This document shows positions 7,132-16,108 of a DNA stretch of 44,087 nucleotides, one piece after another (positions within the stretch are counted from its first letter, which is position 1; the number at the start of each line of letters is the position of its first letter). The stretch is from positions 86,079 through 130,165 of the forward strand of contig NTKQ01000001.1 in assembly GCA_002457075.1 (NCBI GenBank), given 5' to 3'. Source of the stretch: Cryomorphaceae bacterium MED-G11 (GTDB taxonomy: Bacteria > Bacteroidota > Bacteroidia > Flavobacteriales > Flavobacteriaceae). A program made the position numbers and the translations under genes. The notes under the pieces are model-generated. The model was not told the DNA's origin and did no database searches. It saw only the letters and a program-made list of their open reading frames with translations.

Positions 7132-9391
7132 TCAATAGAGTTTCTAATGAATTTAAATCTGAGATTAGTACTTGTCTAGGTTTGCTACCTTCAAAAGGCC
7201 CAACAATTCCAGCATCTTCCATCTGATCAATTAGTCTTCCTGCTCTATTATATCCTAGCTTAAGTTTTCTCTGTAATAAAGAAGCAGATCCCTGTTGATT
7301 AGAAACAATAACTCTAGCAGCCTCATTAAACATCGAGTCTCTATCTTCTATCCCAATATCTGATGTAGATCCACTTTCGTCTTTAGAGTACTCAGGAAGC
7401 TCATAAGCTGTTGGATAACCCACTTGTGAACCAATAAAGTCAGATAATTTTTCAACTTCTGGAGTATCCACAAAACCACACTGAATTCTAGTTAACACAT
7501 TTGACTGAGAATACAATAGATCACCTCTTCCAATGAGTTGTTCAGCACCCCCAGTATCTAGAATTGTTCTTGAGTCAATTTTAGAAGTAACTCTAAATGC
7601 AATTCTAGCAGGAAAATTAGCCTTAATTAATCCTGTTATCACATTTACAGAAGGTCTCTGTGTAGCAATTATTAGATGTATCCCAACAGCACGAGATAAT
7701 TGTGCTAATCTTGCTAAGGGAGTTTCTACTTCTTTTCCAGCAGTCATTATTAAATCTGCAAATTCATCAATTACAAGAACTATATAGGGTAAAAAAGTAT
7801 GACCATTTTCTGGGTTTAATTTCCTAGAGACAAATTTTGTATTATACTCTTTAATATTTCTAGTCATAGCATCCTTCAATAACTCATATCTTTTATCCAT
7901 TTCTCTACATAATGAATTTAGTGTGTTTATGACTTTATCATTTTCAATAATAATTGCATCTTCCGATTCAGGAAGTTTTGCCAAGTAGTGTCTCTCAATT
8001 TTAGAGTAAATAGAAAGCTCAATTTTTTTTGGGTCAACTAATACAAATTTAACTTGTGATGGATGCTTTTTATAAAGTATAGAGGTCAGGATTGCATTAA
8101 TCCCAACAGATTTTCCTTGGCCAGTTGCACCAGCCATTAGTAAGTGAGGCATCTTGGTTAAATCAACAATGAATGTTTCATTACTAATTGTCTTTCCAAT
8201 TGCAATAGGAAGTTCCATTTCACATTCAATATATTTTTTCGAAGATAAAAGTGACTTCATTGACACAATTGACTTTTTCTTATTTGGAACTTCAATACCA
8301 ATAGTGCCTTTACCAGGTATTGGAGCAATTATTCTAATACCAAGAGCTGAAAGAGATAAGGCTATATCATCTTCAAGGTTTTTTATTTTTGAAATTCTAA
8401 CACCCGCATCAGGTATAATTTCGTAAAGTGTAACTGTTGGTCCAATAGTAGCTTTAATCTGTTTTATACCAATTTTATAATTCTTGAGAGTATCAACTAT
8501 TTTATTTTTATTTGTTTCTAGTTCATCCTGATCTATTTTAATTGTTCCATCTCCATAATCTTTCAAAATATCAATACTAGGATTCTTAAAATTGCTTAAA
8601 TCAAGAGTTGGATCAAATTTCTTTAGATCAACTTTATTGAAACTAATATCTTTTGTGCTTTTCTCTTCAAAGTTGATTTCCTCAACTTCCATTGATATAT
8701 TATCATCAGCTACTTTGGTTGACTCTAACTCATTTTTATTAATTTCAATTGACTCTGAGACTAACTCATCTTCTATGTCTGAATCAGAATATATTTTTTC
8801 TTCAATATCATTCTCTAAAGATTCATCTTTTTGTTTATTTGCTATTGTTATACTTTTAAAAAATGTGAAGAGCGAATATGGTGTTATGTTCCAAAGAACT
8901 GCTATAGATAAAACAAAAATGAAACTTATAATTAAAACTATTCCAATATTCCCAATATAAGTTTCAAGAAATGAATTTATTTCGACTCCAACTATACCTG
9001 ACTGAATTGGATAATAATTATTAAGATATCCTGACAATAATGTAGTCCAAATAATCAGTAATAATAACCAGTTTACTTTTTTTATTAATTCAAGTATTTT
9101 CATATTAAATAGTAAGTAATAAGAAGAAATTAATAGAATTACAGGTAGTATAAAGCTGGCAATTCCAAACAACTTAAAAATTAATAAATGACTTATTGAT
9201 GCACCTATTTTACCTAATATGTTTTCTACTTGAATATCCCTATCAAGTATGCTGCCTACACTACTTTGATCTATTCTCCAATTATACATGTAGGATATAA
9301 ATGATGTAAAAAGGATTATTGAGATAAATAGAAGAGTGTAGCCAAATACAACTTTAAATTTGTTTACATCGGCTTTTTTCTTGCTACTCAT
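7121..9391 (-). CDS. ftsK: FtsK/SpoIIIE-type DNA translocase
   Basis: A 756-residue protein that clears chromosome ends through the division septum. Residues 20-175 hold four hydrophobic spans that anchor it in the inner membrane. An acidic, low-complexity linker covers about 185-260. The motor follows: Walker A 'MAGATGQGKSVG' near residue 418 and Walker B 'IVLVIDEFADLI' near 537, then 'GIHLIIATQRPSVNVITG'. The C-terminal 70 residues ('GSASLLQRKLKLGYNRAGRL') are the winged-helix gamma domain that reads polar DNA sequences and meets XerCD. It is first in an operon with lolA, lptF/G and ribB. Length is normal for the Bacteroidota. Confidence 0.95.
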   Translation of the reverse strand: MSSKKKADVNKFKVVFGYTLLFISIILFTSFISYMYNWRIDQSSVGSILDRDIQVENILGKIGASISHLLIFKLFGIASFILPVILLISSYYLLFNMKILELIKKVNWLLLLIIWTTLLSGYLNNYYPIQSGIVGVEINSFLETYIGNIGIVLIISFIFVLSIAVLWNITPYSLFTFFKSITIANKQKDESLENDIEEKIYSDSDIEDELVSESIEINKNELESTKVADDNISMEVEEINFEEKSTKDISFNKVDLKKFDPTLDLSNFKNPSIDILKDYGDGTIKIDQDELETNKNKIVDTLKNYKIGIKQIKATIGPTVTLYEIIPDAGVRISKIKNLEDDIALSLSALGIRIIAPIPGKGTIGIEVPNKKKSIVSMKSLLSSKKYIECEMELPIAIGKTISNETFIVDLTKMPHLLMAGATGQGKSVGINAILTSILYKKHPSQVKFVLVDPKKIELSIYSKIERHYLAKLPESEDAIIIENDKVINTLNSLCREMDKRYELLKDAMTRNIKEYNTKFVSRKLNPENGHTFLPYIVLVIDEFADLIMTAGKEVETPLARLAQLSRAVGIHLIIATQRPSVNVITGLIKANFPARIAFRVTSKIDSRTILDTGGAEQLIGRGDLLYSQSNVLTRIQCGFVDTPEVEKLSDFIGSQVGYPTAYELPEYSKDESGSTSDIGIEDRDSMFNEAARVIVSNQQGSASLLQRKLKLGYNRAGRLIDQMEDAGIVGPFEGSKPRQVLISDLNSLETLLSGN

Positions 9392-9408
9392 AAAAAAATA
9401 GTGTTATA

Positions 9409-9416
9409 CAAAAATA
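9409..9416 (-). promoter_or_regulatory. Candidate -7 box for the ftsK operon
   Basis: On the minus strand this reads TATTTTTG, matching TAnnTTTG, 17 bases before the ftsK start codon. No clear -33 TTG is seen at the expected distance, so support is partial. Confidence 0.3.
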
Positions 9417-9435
9417 CAAATATGAGGTTAGATTA

Positions 9436-10881
9436 TTAATTTTTATCTCCTAAAGTCCTAATTTTTATTCTGAATGCAGCGTATATTAATGTCATGAACG
9501 GACTAATCCAATTGAAAATTGCATAAATAAAATATTCGCCAACCCCAACTCCTAATACAGAGGAGTGATATGCTCCACAAGAATTCCAAGGGATAAGTGC
9601 AGAAGTTACTGTTGCTGAATCTTCAAGTGTTCTGCTAAGGTTTTCAGGTGCAAGCTTTTTATCTTTAAACGCTTTTTCAAACATTTTTCCAGAAACTACA
9701 ATTGATAAATACTGATCTGAAGCACTTACATTTAATGCTAAACATGAAGCAACTGTACTTGCAAATAATTTAAATGATGTGTCAGCCCATTTTAAAAGTG
9801 TCTTACTAATAGTATTTAATGCTCCAATTGCATCCATTACACCCCCAAATACCATAGTTCCAATTACTAAGAATATTGTATTCATCATACCTAACATTCC
9901 TCCTGTTGAGAATAAATCATTGAGTATCTCATAATTTGTCTCAATATTTATAGGTCCTGTAATTGTATCCATAATCACAACATAAGTATCTATAAGTCTA
10001 GAATTATATCCACTAGAAAGTTCAGAGATGATTTGAGGTTGAAATATTATAGAGAATAAAGCACCTGTTAATGTTCCAATAACAAGAGCAATTAATGGAG
10101 GAGTCTTTTTTATTATCATTATTAGCACTAATAGTGGAACAATAAATAGAACTAATGAAATATTAAATTTTTCAGTAATAGCAGTAAGCAAATAAGTATT
10201 ATCTGTAGTACCATCAGAAACTTGCAGAAATCCAAGAATGATAAACACTATAAAAGTGATTGTAATACTCGGAATAGTCGTATATGTTAAATATTTTATA
10301 TGTTTAAACAAATCAACTTTAGTAACAGCAGCAGCAAGATTTGTAGTATCACTTAGAGGTGAGAGTTTATCTCCAAAATAAGCACCAGCAATTACAGCTC
10401 CCCCAACCATTCCTGCCGGAATGCCTAAAGCTTTTCCAATCCCAACTAAAGCTATTCCAACTGTAGCTGACGTGGTCCAGCTACTTCCGGTTGCAACCGA
10501 AATAATAGAACATATTATAACACAAGCGGGAAGGAAAATATTTGGATCAAGTATTTTAAGACCATAATAAACCATAGATGGTATGATCCCACTTATCATC
10601 CAGGTACCTGCTAATGCTCCAACAAATAGAAGAATTAACAATGCTCCAGTTACAGATTTAACACTGTTTGAAATACTAGTTAGAATCTTTTTATATGAAA
10701 CTTTATATATGAAGCCAATAGAAGCACCAAAAAGACCTGATAAAATTAATATAAATTGATTTGTTCCGTTAAGAGAGTCATCTCCGTAAATAAAAACGTT
10801 TATGCTAAGAAGTAATACAAGAAAAATAATAGGAAGCAGTGCTATTCCAATCGGTAAATTTACACTAGAAGAATTTTTCAA
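9436..10881 (-). CDS. nhaC: NhaC-family Na+/H+ antiporter
   Basis: A 481-residue polytopic membrane protein. The signature 'GSSWTTSATVGIALVGIG' is followed by 'AGAYFGDKLSPLSDTTNLAA', the most conserved block of the NhaC family. A later 'NVSASDQYLSIVVSG' and 'PWNSCGAYHSSVLGV' also fit. It should exchange Na+ for H+ (some relatives exchange malate for lactate), which suits a marine cell. The start codon is TTG; no in-frame ATG lies before the first membrane span. It stands alone, divergent from tilS across a 92-base gap in which I could not find a convincing promoter. Confidence 0.9.
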   Translation of the reverse strand: MKNSSSVNLPIGIALLPIIFLVLLLSINVFIYGDDSLNGTNQFILILSGLFGASIGFIYKVSYKKILTSISNSVKSVTGALLILLFVGALAGTWMISGIIPSMVYYGLKILDPNIFLPACVIICSIISVATGSSWTTSATVGIALVGIGKALGIPAGMVGGAVIAGAYFGDKLSPLSDTTNLAAAVTKVDLFKHIKYLTYTTIPSITITFIVFIILGFLQVSDGTTDNTYLLTAITEKFNISLVLFIVPLLVLIMIIKKTPPLIALVIGTLTGALFSIIFQPQIISELSSGYNSRLIDTYVVIMDTITGPINIETNYEILNDLFSTGGMLGMMNTIFLVIGTMVFGGVMDAIGALNTISKTLLKWADTSFKLFASTVASCLALNVSASDQYLSIVVSGKMFEKAFKDKKLAPENLSRTLEDSATVTSALIPWNSCGAYHSSVLGVGVGEYFIYAIFNWISPFMTLIYAAFRIKIRTLGDKN

Positions 10882-10973
10882 AATATAAATTATATGCTAC
10901 AAGTTCAGAAAAAAAATCTTAACCATAATATAATACCATACTTATTTATTTAAACTTTAGTTATTTTTACTCA

Positions 10974-11903
10974 GTGGAACATAAAATCAATAAAATTTTT
11001 AAAGATAAAATTGAACCACTTAAGCAATATAAATTTTTAGTTGCTGTAAGTGGGGGTGTGGATAGCATGGTCCTCGCAAACTTGTTTGTTCAAAATAATT
11101 TAAATTTTTCTATTGCCCATTGTAATTTTGATCTTCGAGCTGAAGAAAGTAATTCAGATCAAGAATTTATTTTAAGTTGGTCAAGAAAAAATAAGATTAA
11201 TTGCTATGCATCAAAATTTAATACAAAAGTTTTTTGTGAAAAAAGTAAAGTTGGTATTCAAGAAGGTGCTAGAAATTTAAGATATAATTGGTTTAACGAT
11301 CTTAGAGTGATCCATAATTTTGATTATATAGTAACTGCTCATCATTTAGACGATCAACTCGAAACATATTTAATTAATTCTATGAGGGGTTCCGGGTTAA
11401 AAGGGCTTTTAGGTATTCCTGAAAGAGCAAATAATTTATTTAGACCTCTTCTAGAAGTTTTAAAAGATGAAATATTAGTGTATGCTGAAATTAACAATAT
11501 TGATTTCAGAGAGGATTCTTCAAATTCTAAAAATGATTACTATAGAAATATTATTAGAAATTCAATCATTCCTGAGTTTAAGAAATTTGATGATAATGTT
11601 ATGTTAAAGTTTAAAACAACAGTAAATAACTTAATCTCTACTAAGATATTTGCTGATGCAATTATTAAAGAAACAAGAGATAAATTTTTTGATGATGACA
11701 ATAACATGATAAAAGTAAAAATTGACGAATTATTGAATTTAGAACCCTTAGAGTTTTACATACATCACTTATTTATTGACTATAATTTTAATTTTAAAGA
11801 GGTTATAAAAATATTTAATTCAGATTCAGGTAAGTTTATCATTTCAGAAACACATAAATTGACCAAGAATAAAAACTTATTAATTATTACGCGAAATGAT
11901 TAA
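10974..11903 (+). CDS. tilS: tRNA(Ile)-lysidine synthase, short form without C-terminal domain
   Basis: A 309-residue protein that changes C34 of tRNA-Ile(CAU) to lysidine, so that it reads AUA. The ATP-binding PP-loop 'VAVSGGVDSMVL' lies near residue 22, followed by 'HHLDDQLETYLINSMRGSG' and 'FREDSSNSKNDYYRNIIRN', both TilS hallmarks. The start is GTG: no ATG occurs upstream in frame, and the next Met is inside the PP-loop. Most relatives are about 430 residues. This one stops after the central domain and lacks the usual C-terminal TilS_C domain, as does, from memory, the Aquifex enzyme. It overlaps the dsbD-like gene by 8 bases. Confidence 0.92.
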   Translation: MEHKINKIFKDKIEPLKQYKFLVAVSGGVDSMVLANLFVQNNLNFSIAHCNFDLRAEESNSDQEFILSWSRKNKINCYASKFNTKVFCEKSKVGIQEGARNLRYNWFNDLRVIHNFDYIVTAHHLDDQLETYLINSMRGSGLKGLLGIPERANNLFRPLLEVLKDEILVYAEINNIDFREDSSNSKNDYYRNIIRNSIIPEFKKFDDNVMLKFKTTVNNLISTKIFADAIIKETRDKFFDDDNNMIKVKIDELLNLEPLEFYIHHLFIDYNFNFKEVIKIFNSDSGKFIISETHKLTKNKNLLIITRND

Positions 11904-13818
11904 AAATATATTCTTTGCAATTATTTCAGTTCTTTCACTTAATTCTCAAGAGAAGGAGCCTGTATCATGGTCATATGAAGTTAATAAAGTAAGTAATTTA
12001 GATTATGAAATTACTTTTGATGCTGTTATAATTGATGGATGGAAATTATATTCACAATTCTCACCAGAGGAAGGATCAATAGCCACTAGTTTTAAATTTT
12101 TAAACAAGAATTCTGATTATCAAGCAAATGAAATTTTTATTGAAGACCCATACACGGTTGGTTATGACAATGTTTTTAAGATGGATTTATTTTATTTTCA
12201 ACAAAATGCATCCTTTAAACAATCAATAAAACTAATTGACAGAGATGTTAATCAGATCAAAATAGAGATTGACTACTCATCATGTGATGATGAATTATGT
12301 ATTTTTCGAAATGAGACGTTTAATGTTATATTAGATAATAACAAGAAAGTAGTTCAAGATGATAATGTCACGTTAGAAGATATTAAAAAATATAATTCAC
12401 TTGAATTAGAACTTGATAAAACCAGTTATAATAGCTTTGACGTAATACAATCATCAAATTATTTTGAAATTTTTATTTTTGGATTACTCGCGGGTTTCTT
12501 AGCCCTATTAACTCCCTGTATTTTCCCAATGATACCTCTTACCGTATCATATTTTATTGATCAAAATAAACTCAAGTATAGTAGTTTAATTTCAGCATCC
12601 TTATATGGTGGGTTTATTATTTTGATATATATATTATTGAGTGTGCCATTTCATTTATTTGATAGTTTAAATCCTAATATCCTTAATACTATTTCTACAA
12701 ATGTGTATGTGAATATTACCTTCTTTATAGTATTCATATTATTTGCAATTTCATTTTTTGGATATTTTGATATAGTTATTCCAAGTAATATAATATCTGG
12801 TTCAGAGAAAAAATCAGAGAAAGGTGGAGCAGTTGGAATATTTTTCATGTCTTTAACATTGGCTCTAGTTTCATTTTCTTGTACCGGCCCAATATTAGGA
12901 TCTTTACTGGCAGGCTCTTTATCATCAGCTCAATCAGGAGCTATGCAGCTTTCGTTTGGAATGTTTGGATTTGGACTAGCTTTAGCTCTTCCTTTTACTT
13001 TTTTAGCATTCTATCCAAAGTATTTATCAGTAATACCCAAATCTGGAATTTGGTTAAAAAAGCTTAAGGTTTCCCTAGGATTTATTGAACTTGCATTAGC
13101 ATTTAAGTTTCTTTCAAATGCAGATTTGGTAGAAGGCTGGGGTATCTTAAAAAGAGAAATATTTATAGTTATTTGGGTGGTCATATTTTTAATGCTATCA
13201 TTTTATCTTTTTAAATCTCAAACTAACAAAATTAATTTCAAAAATATTTTTGGTTGGATCTTCCTATTCTTCTCTTTATACCTCAGTTCTGGTCTAATTA
13301 GTAGTAAGAATGTAAGATTTTTAAGTGGTATTCTTCCTCCAGAGTTTTATTCTATTGAAAATAAAGCTAATGATTGTCCTCTTGGGCTTAATTGTTTTAA
13401 AGATTTCGAAGAAGGTAAAAGATATGCTGTTGAAAATGAAAAAATTATTCTCCTAGATTTTACTGGTTGGGCTTGCGCTAATTGTAGGAGAATGGAAGAA
13501 AATGTTTGGTCAAAACCTGCAATATTTAATATGCTTGATAATAATTTTATAATTATTTCCTTGTATGTTGACGACAGAACAAAGCTTTCTCAGGGTGAGG
13601 AGTTTAAATATTTAAATAAATCAGGAAATGTTCAATATGTTAATAGTATTGGTAGGAGATGGTCTCTATTTCAACAGATTAATTTTAACAATGCATCACA
13701 GCCATATTATGTAGCAATGATTCCTTCTGGAAAGATATTAACTGAACCCATTCAATATACATCTGAAGAAAATTTTAAAAATTGGTTAGAATCATCAATA
13801 GAGGAATCTTCTAAGTAA
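11896..13818 (+). CDS. dsbD: DsbD-family thiol:disulfide interchange protein
   Basis: A 640-residue three-part protein that moves electrons from cytoplasmic thioredoxin to periplasmic thiols. A short signal segment is followed by an N-terminal periplasmic domain with the pair 'SSCDDELCIF' (about residue 127). The membrane domain spans about 193-470 and carries its two reactive cysteines in 'LTPCIFPMIP' (near 210) and 'SFSCTGPILG' (near 329). The C-terminal thioredoxin domain has 'FTGWACANCRRMEE' with the CxxC near residues 526-529. All six expected redox cysteines are therefore present. It is translated from an overlap with tilS. The convergent nitroreductase gene ends just 1 base away. Confidence 0.93.
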   Translation: MIKNIFFAIISVLSLNSQEKEPVSWSYEVNKVSNLDYEITFDAVIIDGWKLYSQFSPEEGSIATSFKFLNKNSDYQANEIFIEDPYTVGYDNVFKMDLFYFQQNASFKQSIKLIDRDVNQIKIEIDYSSCDDELCIFRNETFNVILDNNKKVVQDDNVTLEDIKKYNSLELELDKTSYNSFDVIQSSNYFEIFIFGLLAGFLALLTPCIFPMIPLTVSYFIDQNKLKYSSLISASLYGGFIILIYILLSVPFHLFDSLNPNILNTISTNVYVNITFFIVFILFAISFFGYFDIVIPSNIISGSEKKSEKGGAVGIFFMSLTLALVSFSCTGPILGSLLAGSLSSAQSGAMQLSFGMFGFGLALALPFTFLAFYPKYLSVIPKSGIWLKKLKVSLGFIELALAFKFLSNADLVEGWGILKREIFIVIWVVIFLMLSFYLFKSQTNKINFKNIFGWIFLFFSLYLSSGLISSKNVRFLSGILPPEFYSIENKANDCPLGLNCFKDFEEGKRYAVENEKIILLDFTGWACANCRRMEENVWSKPAIFNMLDNNFIIISLYVDDRTKLSQGEEFKYLNKSGNVQYVNSIGRRWSLFQQINFNNASQPYYVAMIPSGKILTEPIQYTSEENFKNWLESSIEESSK

Positions 13819-13819
13819 T

Positions 13820-14536
13820 TCATTTTAGAAAATAGACTTCTTCAAAAGGAATTCTAAACCTTTTACCATAAACACCTTCTTCACTTCTAATACCACATCC
13901 AATCACCATATTTATTTCAGATTTCATATTCAACTTTAATAACTTTTTTAATTTTAATGAGTCAAACCCTTCCATTGGGCATGTATCATATCCAAATCCA
14001 GACATACTTATCATGAAGTTTTGAGATGCAAGTGCTGCGCTTTTATGAGCAACAATTCTTGTGTCAGAACTTCTTAGTTGCCTGTACATTACCTTAAAAA
14101 TACCAACTATATAAGCAAAGATATATTTAGAAAAACTAAGTATACCAAAGAAGTCCTTATATACAAGTGGGATTGCTTTAGAATAGTATTTTTTGGTTTG
14201 ATCATATTGCTTACTACTTAAAATTTCCTTATTTGAATTAAAAAAATGAATATTTTGATTAGCTCGTAATTTCCATAAATCTTTTCTAACTATTGTTATA
14301 ACAATCTGTTTAGCGGTAGATGCAGCAGGCTGATTAAAACATATTTTAGAAATACTAGTTAGGAGTTCTTTATTAGTAATATGATAGAATTCCCATAATT
14401 GAAGGTTACTACTGGTAGGAGCTAGTACTCCATTTTTTATACACTTTTTTACAATCTCAGTATCTATCTCTTTACTTGGGTCAAACTTTCTAACAGATCT
14501 TCTAAATTCAATAGCCTCACTTACAGTTTTTTCCAT
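13820..14536 (-). CDS. Nitroreductase-family FMN oxidoreductase
   Basis: A 238-residue protein with the family start 'EAIEFRRSVRKFDP' (the FMN-phosphate-binding RRSxRxF pattern), 'LAPTSSNLQLWEFY' near residue 40, and a late 'GFGYDTCPMEGFD' with 'MVIGCGIRSEEG'. Such enzymes use FMN and NAD(P)H to reduce nitro compounds, quinones or other electrophiles; the natural substrate is not readable. An inserted stretch around residues 130-165 (including 'FFGILSFSKYIFAYIVGIF') is unusually hydrophobic. It is read just after the aldehyde dehydrogenase gene with a 1-base gap, so the two are co-transcribed. Confidence 0.87.
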   Translation of the reverse strand: MEKTVSEAIEFRRSVRKFDPSKEIDTEIVKKCIKNGVLAPTSSNLQLWEFYHITNKELLTSISKICFNQPAASTAKQIVITIVRKDLWKLRANQNIHFFNSNKEILSSKQYDQTKKYYSKAIPLVYKDFFGILSFSKYIFAYIVGIFKVMYRQLRSSDTRIVAHKSAALASQNFMISMSGFGYDTCPMEGFDSLKLKKLLKLNMKSEINMVIGCGIRSEEGVYGKRFRIPFEEVYFLK

Positions 14537-14537
14537 G

Positions 14538-15917
14538 CTAAATTTTCTCGAGTATTTTCTTTATAAAATTAAATGAACTAGGGTAGGGTCCATATCTTAA
14601 AGGTAGATCAATCATAGATTTTTTTTCAAGAACAGGTTTATAATGAGTAAATGTGTCAAAGCTAAATTTTCCTCTGTAAGCACCCATTCCACTGGGACCA
14701 ATTCCCCCAAATGGTAGATTTGGATTTATATAATGAATAAGAGTATCGTTAACTACGCATCCTCCAAACTTATTAGAGTTAATTAGCTTGTCGATAAACT
14801 TTTGATTTTTTGAAAAAATGTAGAATGCTAGTGGAGATGGATTTGAATTAAGAATTTTCTCTAAATCGTTTTCATTTTCATACGATAAAATTGGTAAAAT
14901 TGGTCCAAAAATTTCATCTTTCATTATTTCAGAATCAACATCAGGATCAATTACTAATGTGGGTTCAACATAAAGATTCTTTTCATCTATTTTACCACCG
15001 AATTCTATATTCTGATTATTTAAATTTTCTTTTAGCCTTAGTAAATTATTAGTATTAATTATTCTTCCGTAACTATCTGATTCAATTGGAGAGTTGCCAA
15101 AAGTAGATATGATGTTTTTTTTAAGCATTGAAATTAATTCATCTCTAACATGTTTATTGACTATAACATAATCAGGAGCAATACATGTTTGACCACAATT
15201 CACAAACTTACCTGATACAATCCTTTTAGCAACCTTATCCATATCTATTCCCGAATCAACTACACAGGGACTTTTACCTCCAAGCTCTAGTGTTATTGGA
15301 GTTAGATTTTTTGCAGCTTTTTCAGCAATAATTTTTCCAATTCTTGTGCTTCCAGTGAAAAAAATGTAATCCCATTTTTTATCAAGAAGATATTTAGCGA
15401 TATCTGCATCTCCTTCAATTACACTAACTAAATTTTGAGGAAAAACAGTTTCAATTAATTCTCTTAACACAGATGATGTGTTAGGCGCTAATTCTGAGGG
15501 TTTTATCACAACTGTATTTCCAGCAGCAACGGCACCTATTAATGGTGTCAATGATAATTGAAATGGATAGTTCCAAGGTGTAATGATAAGTGTATTTCCA
15601 TAAGGCTCTGGAATTAGATAATTTTTTGAAGGAAAATTAAAGATAGATCCACCAACTCTTTTTTTTCTTGACCACCTTTTAAGCTTTTTTGTAAATAATT
15701 TAATTTCTTGTTTAACTAGAAGAACTTCTGATAAAAATGACTCAAATTCATGCTTATTCAAATCTTTCTTAAGAGCATTATATATTTTAAATTCATTTTT
15801 ACTAATTGTTTTTAAAAGCGAATTTAAAATTTGAATTCTATAGTTAACAGAATTAGAATTTGTTTTGGTAAACTTTATTTGTGAATTAATTATGTAATCA
15901 ATTTCTTTGTACTCCAT
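14538..15917 (-). CDS. Aldehyde dehydrogenase, class 3 / coniferyl-aldehyde type
   Basis: A 459-residue NAD(P)-dependent aldehyde dehydrogenase. Visible marks are 'ITPWNYPFQLSLTPLIGAVA' (oxyanion Asn), 'FTGSTRIGKIIAEKAAK' (cofactor loop), 'LELGGKSP' (catalytic Glu near residue 210) and 'NCGQTCIAPDYV' (catalytic Cys near 243). The lack of an N-terminal extension and the 'LPFGGIGPSGMGAYRGKFSFDTF' region (seen in parts as GGIGPSGMGAYRG) place it with the short class 3 fatty-aldehyde group. Medium- or long-chain aldehydes from lipid damage are likely substrates, which is inference. It leads a two-gene operon with a nitroreductase. Confidence 0.9.
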   Translation of the reverse strand: MEYKEIDYIINSQIKFTKTNSNSVNYRIQILNSLLKTISKNEFKIYNALKKDLNKHEFESFLSEVLLVKQEIKLFTKKLKRWSRKKRVGGSIFNFPSKNYLIPEPYGNTLIITPWNYPFQLSLTPLIGAVAAGNTVVIKPSELAPNTSSVLRELIETVFPQNLVSVIEGDADIAKYLLDKKWDYIFFTGSTRIGKIIAEKAAKNLTPITLELGGKSPCVVDSGIDMDKVAKRIVSGKFVNCGQTCIAPDYVIVNKHVRDELISMLKKNIISTFGNSPIESDSYGRIINTNNLLRLKENLNNQNIEFGGKIDEKNLYVEPTLVIDPDVDSEIMKDEIFGPILPILSYENENDLEKILNSNPSPLAFYIFSKNQKFIDKLINSNKFGGCVVNDTLIHYINPNLPFGGIGPSGMGAYRGKFSFDTFTHYKPVLEKKSMIDLPLRYGPYPSSFNFIKKILEKI

Positions 15918-16108
15918 AATGAGTTCAATTTAATTATTTAAATTCAAAAATGATATTTAATGTTTGGGTATAATATATTTTAATTTATATATATCTGATT
16001 ATCAGTTTTTTAAATATAATTTTATTATTTTGAATATAGTTATACTTTGTAAATGCATTAAAAAAGATAGCAACTTGGTAATAATTTTAGCCTTAATAAC
16101 AATATTAT
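15918..16108 (+). other. AT-rich divergent intergenic region before ilvD
   Basis: These 191 bases separate the aldehyde dehydrogenase gene from the ilv operon. They should hold both promoters. The nearest thing to a -7 box on the plus strand is TATACTTTG at 16041-16049, one base longer than TAnnTTTG, with no TTG at the right distance. I saw no leader peptide rich in Ile, Leu or Val codons, no T-box and no attenuator hairpin. Confidence 0.4.

Noticed and set aside
8592-8960. 122-residue open frame antisense to ftsK
   Set aside because: It mirrors the acidic linker of FtsK, giving a Ser-rich artefact.
13804-13830. Hairpin TTCTAA / TTAGAA at the dsbD-nitroreductase convergent junction
   Set aside because: Only six A-T-rich pairs around a 10-base loop and no T run; too weak to call a terminator.
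15918-16108. Possible attenuator, T-box or leader peptide controlling the ilv operon
   Set aside because: No small frame rich in Ile, Val or Leu codons, no T-box core sequence and no GC-containing hairpin with a T run were found. The TATACTTTG near 16041 lacks the right spacing and a -33 element.
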